Of a DNA stretch of 9,691 nt, positions 6,259 through 9,691 are shown piece after piece; the first letter of the stretch is position 1, and each line of letters starts with the position of its first letter. Source of the stretch: an uncultured Eubacteriales bacterium (GTDB lineage: Bacteria > Bacillota_A > Clostridia > Christensenellales > Aristaeellaceae); contig CADCQZ010000285.1 in NCBI GenBank assembly GCA_902803675.1, positions 1 to 9,691 of the forward strand, given 5' to 3'. The notes below the pieces were generated by a model. That model was not told where the DNA came from. It was given only the letters and a program-made list of their open reading frames with translations, and did not search any database. A program made the position numbers and the translations under genes.

Positions 6259-7094
6259 AAACAGCGCTCATTCTGGAAGGAGGCGCCATGCGGGGCATGT
6301 TCACATGCGGCGTCCTGGACGTGCTGATGGAGCACTGCGTCACATTCGACGGCGCCGCCGGCATCTCCGCGGGAGCCGTGTTCGGCTGCAACTTCAAGTC
6401 CCGACAGATCGGCCGCGCGTTCCGCTACAACAGGAGATACTGCCGGGATCCGCGCTACTGCAGCCTCCGGTCCCTGATCATGACCGGGGACCTGTACGGG
6501 GCGGACTTCTGCTACCGGGAGCTGCCGGATGAACTGGACCCCTTCGACCGGAAGGCCTTCAGGCTTGATCCCATGGCGTTCCATGTGGGCGCGACGAACA
6601 TCCTGACCGGCGCTGCCGAGTTCCACGCGTGCGCCGACGGCGGGCAAGAGGACATGCTCTGGATGAGAGCCTCCGCCTCCATGCCCCTTGTGTCCCGCCC
6701 GGTCAGGATCGGAAGCAGTGAGTATCTGGACGGCGGCATCGCCTGCGCGGTCCCGTACGGCCATATGACCGATCTGGGGTATTCAAAACAGGTGATCGTG
6801 CTGACCCGGCCCCGGGGCTACCGCAAAAAAAAGAGCCCGCTCCTGTCTCTTTTCAGGCCGTGGTTCCGGGAAGAAGGCCTGAAAAGGGCGATGGAGAGCA
6901 GGCATATCATGTACAACCGCCAGATGGACGAGATCGACGCGCTGGAGGGCCGGGCCCTGGTGATCCGCCCCCCGAAGGATCTCAGGATCCGCCGAGTAGA
7001 GCGGGATCCGAAAGCCCTTGAAAGGGCTTACCTCACGGGACGCGCCCAGGGCGAGGCGCGGCTCAGCGAGATCCGCCGCTTTCTGGAGACGTGA
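6255..7094 (+). CDS. Patatin-like phospholipase (YjjU-type)
   Basis: Predicted cytoplasmic or membrane-associated serine lipid acyl hydrolase of 279 residues. The Ser-Asp dyad is visible: the oxyanion-hole loop GGAMRG at 9-14, the nucleophile elbow GISAG at 36-40 (Ser38) and the Asp-Gly-Gly motif at 159-161 (Asp159). The segment DELDPFDRKAF near 92-102 and the C-terminal ~100 basic residues (RPWFREEGLKRAMESRHIMYN onward) match my recollection of the bacterial YjjU branch with a DUF6363-type tail. No signal peptide or membrane helix is evident. The ATG at 6255 has GGAGG at 6243-6247, 7 nt upstream. The gene has its own promoter and is transcribed alone, divergent from the exporter operon. Its last 32 bases overlap the end of the convergent HxlR gene. 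The lipid substrate and physiological role are not known for this subgroup. Confidence 0.9.
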   Translation: MKTALILEGGAMRGMFTCGVLDVLMEHCVTFDGAAGISAGAVFGCNFKSRQIGRAFRYNRRYCRDPRYCSLRSLIMTGDLYGADFCYRELPDELDPFDRKAFRLDPMAFHVGATNILTGAAEFHACADGGQEDMLWMRASASMPLVSRPVRIGSSEYLDGGIACAVPYGHMTDLGYSKQVIVLTRPRGYRKKKSPLLSLFRPWFREEGLKRAMESRHIMYNRQMDEIDALEGRALVIRPPKDLRIRRVERDPKALERAYLTGRAQGEARLSEIRRFLET

Positions 7095-7497
7095 CATCCC
7101 CCTCCCCGGTCAGACCTTCCAGACGGTGAGCGCACTGCCTGCAGGGACGGAGCAGATCCTCCCCCGTCACGGCGCCCACGGCGTTCGACCACAGGCAGAT
7201 GCTCCTCAAAACGGGCATCACGCTCTGCCCTTTGGGGGTGATGCGGTACTCCACCCGGGGAGGCACCTCGTTGAAGGCTTCCCGGCTGATGATCCCCTCC
7301 CGCATCAGATCGCTCAGCGCCGCCGACAGGACCCCGTCGCTGATATTGTCCATCTCCTGTTTGAGGTCCCGGAACCGCATCGGCCCACAGTTGGACAGCA
7401 AGCAGAGCACCCGGGACTTCCATTTCCCGCCCAGCACTTCCAGCCCGTACTCGAACGGGCAGCGGATCTTATCCACTAATTTCTTCTGGTAAACCAT
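7063..7497 (-). CDS. HxlR-family winged-helix transcriptional regulator
   Basis: DNA-binding protein of 144 residues with the full HxlR/MarR-like winged helix. It shows RCPFEYGLEVLGGKWKSRVL at 12-31, the recognition-helix region ISDGVLSAALSDLMREGII at 52-70 and the wing VPPRVEYRITPKG at 78-90. Cys13 sits where many HxlR proteins carry the conserved redox-active Cys. A CxxC pair (Cys119, Cys122) near the C terminus is an addition that might serve redox sensing or metal binding. The start at 7497 is supported by GGAGGAGG ending 5 nt upstream; an in-frame codon at 7551 lies beyond the predicted -10 and is rejected. It is transcribed away from the Tat flavoprotein gene at 7679, the usual arrangement for an HxlR regulator and its target. 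That pairing is inferred. HxlR members commonly respond to electrophiles, quinones or oxidants. Confidence 0.92.
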   Translation of the reverse strand: MVYQKKLVDKIRCPFEYGLEVLGGKWKSRVLCLLSNCGPMRFRDLKQEMDNISDGVLSAALSDLMREGIISREAFNEVPPRVEYRITPKGQSVMPVLRSICLWSNAVGAVTGEDLLRPCRQCAHRLEGLTGEGDVTSPESGGSR

Positions 7498-7530
7498 GCC
7501 GATCCTCCTCCACCGGAACAGGATGCCCTC

Positions 7531-7558
7531 ATTATACCAGAGCAGCGGCAAAACACAA
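7531..7558 (-). promoter_or_regulatory. Predicted extended -10 promoter of the HxlR gene
   Basis: On the - strand, TATAAT (7536-7531) is preceded by TGG, giving the extended -10 form, with a weak -35 TTGTGT (7558-7553) 16 bases upstream. The -10 lies 33 nt before the HxlR ATG. Confidence 0.65.
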
Positions 7559-7612
7559 AGAACTCTTCAATACTACCGAATTAATTAGCTGCTCATAATT
7601 TCAGTTGCATTA

Positions 7613-7642
7613 TTGACGCTGCCGCGGCCGGGCCCTTACAAT
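7613..7642 (+). promoter_or_regulatory. Predicted promoter of the Tat flavoprotein gene
   Basis: A -35 TTGACG (7613-7618) and a -10 TACAAT (7637-7642) are separated by an 18-base, very GC-rich spacer. The predicted leader is about 30 nt and ends in AAGGAGG (7664-7670). The A/T-rich stretch 7559-7612 directly upstream, between this promoter and that of the HxlR gene, contrasts with the GC-rich surroundings. It contains the palindrome AATTAATT (7579-7586) and is the natural place for an HxlR operator. Confidence 0.6.
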
Positions 7643-7678
7643 GCCTGTATCAGAAAACACTTTAAGGAGGCCCTTTCC

Positions 7679-8623
7679 ATGAAAAAGATCGAGAATATGA
7701 ACCGCCGTGATTTCCTGCGCGCCGCCGGCAAAGCCGCCCTGGGCGCCGTGGCCGTTTCCAGCCTGCCCCTGGCCGCTTCTGCCGAAGAAGCCAAGGCTCC
7801 CGTATGGCCCTGGAAATATGTGCCCCTGGACAAGGAAACCCTGCTCAAGCACTGCTATGAGATGTTCTACCAGTACGGCGGCTGCGGCGGCGGCTGCTTC
7901 GGCGGCATCATCGACGTGATGACCGATGTGACCGGCTATCCCTACAATGAGCTGATCCCCGGCAAGGCCTGCTCCCTGATGGCCGGCGGCTACGGCACCG
8001 GCACCCTGTGCGGCTCCCTGGCCGGCGCCCTCACCTTCGTGGGCCTGGTCTGCGAGCCCGCGGACGCCGCCGCTGTGCGCAACGACCTGTTCGACTGGTA
8101 CCGCGAGCATGAATTTCCCTCCTACCAGCCGGAATTCGAGTCCATCACCACGGTGGCCCACTCCGTGAACTGCGTGGATTCCGTGGGGACCTACATGGCC
8201 GCCACCGGCTACAAGATGGCCGATCCCGAGCGCAAGGCCCGCTGCGCGGCCGTGACCGCCGAGGTGGCCGTGAAGACCATCACCCTTTTGAACGTGCTCT
8301 ACGGCTATGAGGAGCCGGAACCCGTGGAAGAGCCCGCCCCTGCGGACGATGCCTTGGCCGAGAACGAGTACATCGGCACCGCCGTCAGCGAGATCGGCGG
8401 CGAGATCAAGGTGAAGGTCACTATGGACGGGGACAAGATCGCCAAGATCGAGGTGCTCAGCCATAATGAGACCGCCGGCATCAGCGACCCGGCCTTCAGC
8501 ACCATCCCCGACGCCATCATCGCGGCCAACTCCACCCAGGTGGACGCCGTATCCGGCGCCACCAAGACGTCCGAAGCCCTGATCGCGGCCGTGAACGACG
8601 CTCTGGCCCAGATCAAAAAATAA
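7679..8623 (+). CDS. Tat-exported C_GCAxxG_C_C-type protein with covalent FMN-binding domain
   Basis: Predicted extracytoplasmic redox protein of 314 residues. The N terminus is a twin-arginine signal: NRRDFLRAAG at 8-17, a hydrophobic stretch and a likely cleavage site after ASA35. Residues ~50-210 form a cysteine-rich helical domain with Cys59, 69, 73, 98, 111, 125, 165 and 189. CGSLAG at 111-116 after a glycine-rich run, then lone Cys165 and Cys189, fit the C_GCAxxG_C_C family. No CxxCH heme motif is present. A Glu/Pro-rich hinge (211-222) leads to an FMN_bind domain (~229-312), where DAVSGATKTS (289-298) matches the motif at which the flavin transferase ApbE attaches FMN, at Thr295. ApbE is not in this window. 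The ATG at 7679 has AAGGAGG 8 nt upstream; upstream in-frame codons fall in the promoter. Codon use is strongly biased, suggesting high expression. Likely roles are electron transfer or an anaerobic reductase; the acceptor is unknown. Confidence 0.88.
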   Translation: MKKIENMNRRDFLRAAGKAALGAVAVSSLPLAASAEEAKAPVWPWKYVPLDKETLLKHCYEMFYQYGGCGGGCFGGIIDVMTDVTGYPYNELIPGKACSLMAGGYGTGTLCGSLAGALTFVGLVCEPADAAAVRNDLFDWYREHEFPSYQPEFESITTVAHSVNCVDSVGTYMAATGYKMADPERKARCAAVTAEVAVKTITLLNVLYGYEEPEPVEEPAPADDALAENEYIGTAVSEIGGEIKVKVTMDGDKIAKIEVLSHNETAGISDPAFSTIPDAIIAANSTQVDAVSGATKTSEALIAAVNDALAQIKK

Positions 8624-8651
8624 ACCGTGATCCCTTTTTACGGGACCACCC

Positions 8652-8678
8652 AGCCGCGCGGGAGACCGCGCGGCTTTT
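8652..8678 (+). terminator. Rho-independent terminator after the flavoprotein gene
   Basis: A perfect 10-bp GC-rich stem, AGCCGCGCGG (8652-8661) with CCGCGCGGCT (8666-8675), closes on a GAGA tetraloop and runs into TTTT (8675-8678). It begins 28 nt after the stop codon. Confidence 0.88.
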
Positions 8679-8681
8679 CGC

Positions 8682-8711
8682 TTGACCGGATAAAGCGCGC
8701 ATGGATATAAT
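8682..8711 (+). promoter_or_regulatory. Predicted promoter of the DUF6067 gene
   Basis: A -35 TTGACC (8682-8687), an 18-base spacer and a perfect -10 TATAAT (8706-8711). The -35 begins only 3 bases after the T-run of the preceding terminator, so termination and re-initiation are tightly packed. The predicted leader is about 55 nt. Confidence 0.75.
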
Positions 8712-8773
8712 ATGGGCATGAAGCTTCCCGGAGCGGAACGAACGTACAAGTCCATTTATAAGGAGGAGATGAC

Positions 8774-9691
8774 ATGCACATCCCGCCGCCCTTCCTGCCC
8801 GTAGTGACCAGGCCCGAGGGCATGGACCACCGTGTCAGCGTCCTGGGACGGGACATCGTTTTCGGTCCCGATTCCCTGCCCGTTTCCATCACGGCCGCCG
8901 GGAGGGAGATCCTCGCCGGGCCCGTGCGCCTGACGGGCCTTGAAGACGGCGTGCCCATCATATGGGACGATAACTACGATGCCAATGAGAGCGCCTGCTT
9001 CATCCACAGCCGCGGCGACGATCACGCGGTGCTCTGCGGTGCCAAGGCCAGCCCGCGCTTTATCGTGGACAGCGTGGTCACCGTGGAGTATGACGGCTGC
9101 GTCACGATCGATCTGAGGGTGATGCCCCGCGGAAAGACCGTGGCCCAGGCCTTCGGCCTCAAGGCCGTCGAGCCGTATCGATACAGGCTGGACCGGCTGT
9201 GGCTGGAGATCCCGCTCAAAAAGGAATGCGCCGGGCTGTACAGCATGTATCCCAACAGCGGCATCCTTCTGGATGACGGCACCGTGATCCCCGAAACGCG
9301 GACCCTCACCAGCGGCGCCGTGCCGGACAGGGATATGGCCCTGCCCTTCAAGGCCCTGTTCTGGCTGGGGAATGATGACCGCGGCTTAGGCTTCTTCGCC
9401 GAGAGCAGCATGAACTGGCAGCCGGAGGATCCCCGGAGAGTGCTGGAGATCATCCACGAGGAGGACCGCACGGTCCTCCGGGTCCGCCTGACGGACCGCC
9501 ATCCCGCGGCATGGAAGGAGCCCTTCTCAGAGGGCAGCGACGCCTATCTGCCCATCGGCTTTTCCTTCGGGCTCCAGCCCACCCCCGTAAAGCCATTCCC
9601 CCGGCAGCCCTATCCCATCCACGGCCTGCACCTGGACTGCTTCATCAAGATCCCGGGCAGCTACGACGACTTCCTGGCGGACAAGTATGAC
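8774..9691 (+). CDS. DUF6067 / GH123-like glycoside-hydrolase family protein (3' partial)
   Basis: The first 306 residues of a large protein; the frame runs off the window end without a stop. The recognisable part is the segment that precedes the catalytic barrel in DUF6067 (GH123-related) proteins: WLGNDDRGLGFFAESSMNW at 197-215, VLRVRLTD at 234-241 and FGLQPTPVKPFP at 265-276. The preceding ~190 residues look beta-rich, with alternating hydrophobic strands, consistent with the family's N-terminal beta-sandwich. No signal peptide or membrane helix is seen, so it is probably cytoplasmic and would act on imported oligosaccharides. The ATG at 8774 has AAGGAGG (8760-8766) 7 nt upstream; a second ATG at 8769 is in another frame that soon stops. 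The gene has its own promoter. The catalytic residues lie outside the window, so activity and substrate cannot be judged. Confidence 0.8.
   Translation, partial: MHIPPPFLPVVTRPEGMDHRVSVLGRDIVFGPDSLPVSITAAGREILAGPVRLTGLEDGVPIIWDDNYDANESACFIHSRGDDHAVLCGAKASPRFIVDSVVTVEYDGCVTIDLRVMPRGKTVAQAFGLKAVEPYRYRLDRLWLEIPLKKECAGLYSMYPNSGILLDDGTVIPETRTLTSGAVPDRDMALPFKALFWLGNDDRGLGFFAESSMNWQPEDPRRVLEIIHEEDRTVLRVRLTDRHPAAWKEPFSEGSDAYLPIGFSFGLQPTPVKPFPRQPYPIHGLHLDCFIKIPGSYDDFLADKYD

Noticed and set aside
7569..7615. Long imperfect dyad CAATA...TATTG as a specific HxlR operator
   Set aside because: Only five outer bases pair across a long unpaired centre. The region is kept as a general operator candidate, but no exact site is claimed.
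7610..8755. 381-codon - strand open frame opposite the Tat flavoprotein gene
   Set aside because: A Gly/His/Val-rich shadow that runs through a clear terminator and the divergent promoter region. The + strand has a Tat signal and an FMN-binding motif.
1..9691. Search for CRISPR arrays, tRNA or rRNA genes, insertion sequences, riboswitches and phage genes
   Set aside because: No regularly spaced DNA repeats, tRNA-like cloverleaf, transposase, integrase or conserved riboswitch core was seen on reading. The only regular repeat is the protein-coding one in the permease loop.

Overview
The window looks like chromosome from a GC-rich, gut- or rumen-type Clostridia (Firmicutes) bacterium. This is inferred from strong AGGAGG-type ribosome binding sites, sigma-A-like promoters, compact operons and the protein families present. 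No rRNA, tRNA, insertion sequence, CRISPR array or phage gene was seen, and no gene-free stretch exceeds 300 bases.

Layout. (1) Positions 1-2149, + strand: the end of an operon for an FbpB/FbpC-type ABC importer, with a double-permease (5' end cut by the window) followed by its ATPase. A 14-bp hairpin at 2169-2200 separates it from the convergent operon. (2) Positions 6010 down to 2222, - strand: a three-gene operon. It encodes an ABCG-like ATPase with an added N-terminal membrane domain, an ABCG-like permease carrying a large external loop, and a Gfo/Idh/MocA oxidoreductase of dihydrodiol-dehydrogenase type. The genes overlap or lie 5 nt apart and have a recognisable promoter at 6042-6070. 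(3) Positions 6255-7094, + strand: a patatin-like phospholipase with its own extended -10 promoter, divergent from operon 2. (4) Positions 7497-7063, - strand: an HxlR-family regulator whose 3' end overlaps the phospholipase gene by 32 bp. (5) Positions 7679-8623, + strand: a Tat-exported protein joining a C_GCAxxG_C_C-type cysteine domain to an FMN-binding domain with a covalent flavinylation motif. It is divergent from the HxlR gene and ends in a clear terminator. (6) From 8774 to the window end, + strand: the first 306 residues of a DUF6067 / GH123-like glycoside-hydrolase family protein with its own promoter.

The most unusual element is in the ABCG-like permease. Between its fifth and sixth membrane helices lie seven tandem copies of a roughly 27-residue unit built around T-(V/L)-G-(D/E)-h-h-D-h-L, predicted to face outside the cell. 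Second is the Tat flavoprotein with its divergently transcribed, possibly redox-sensing HxlR regulator. It resembles an extracytoplasmic electron-transfer or reductase module, but the substrate cannot be read from the sequence.
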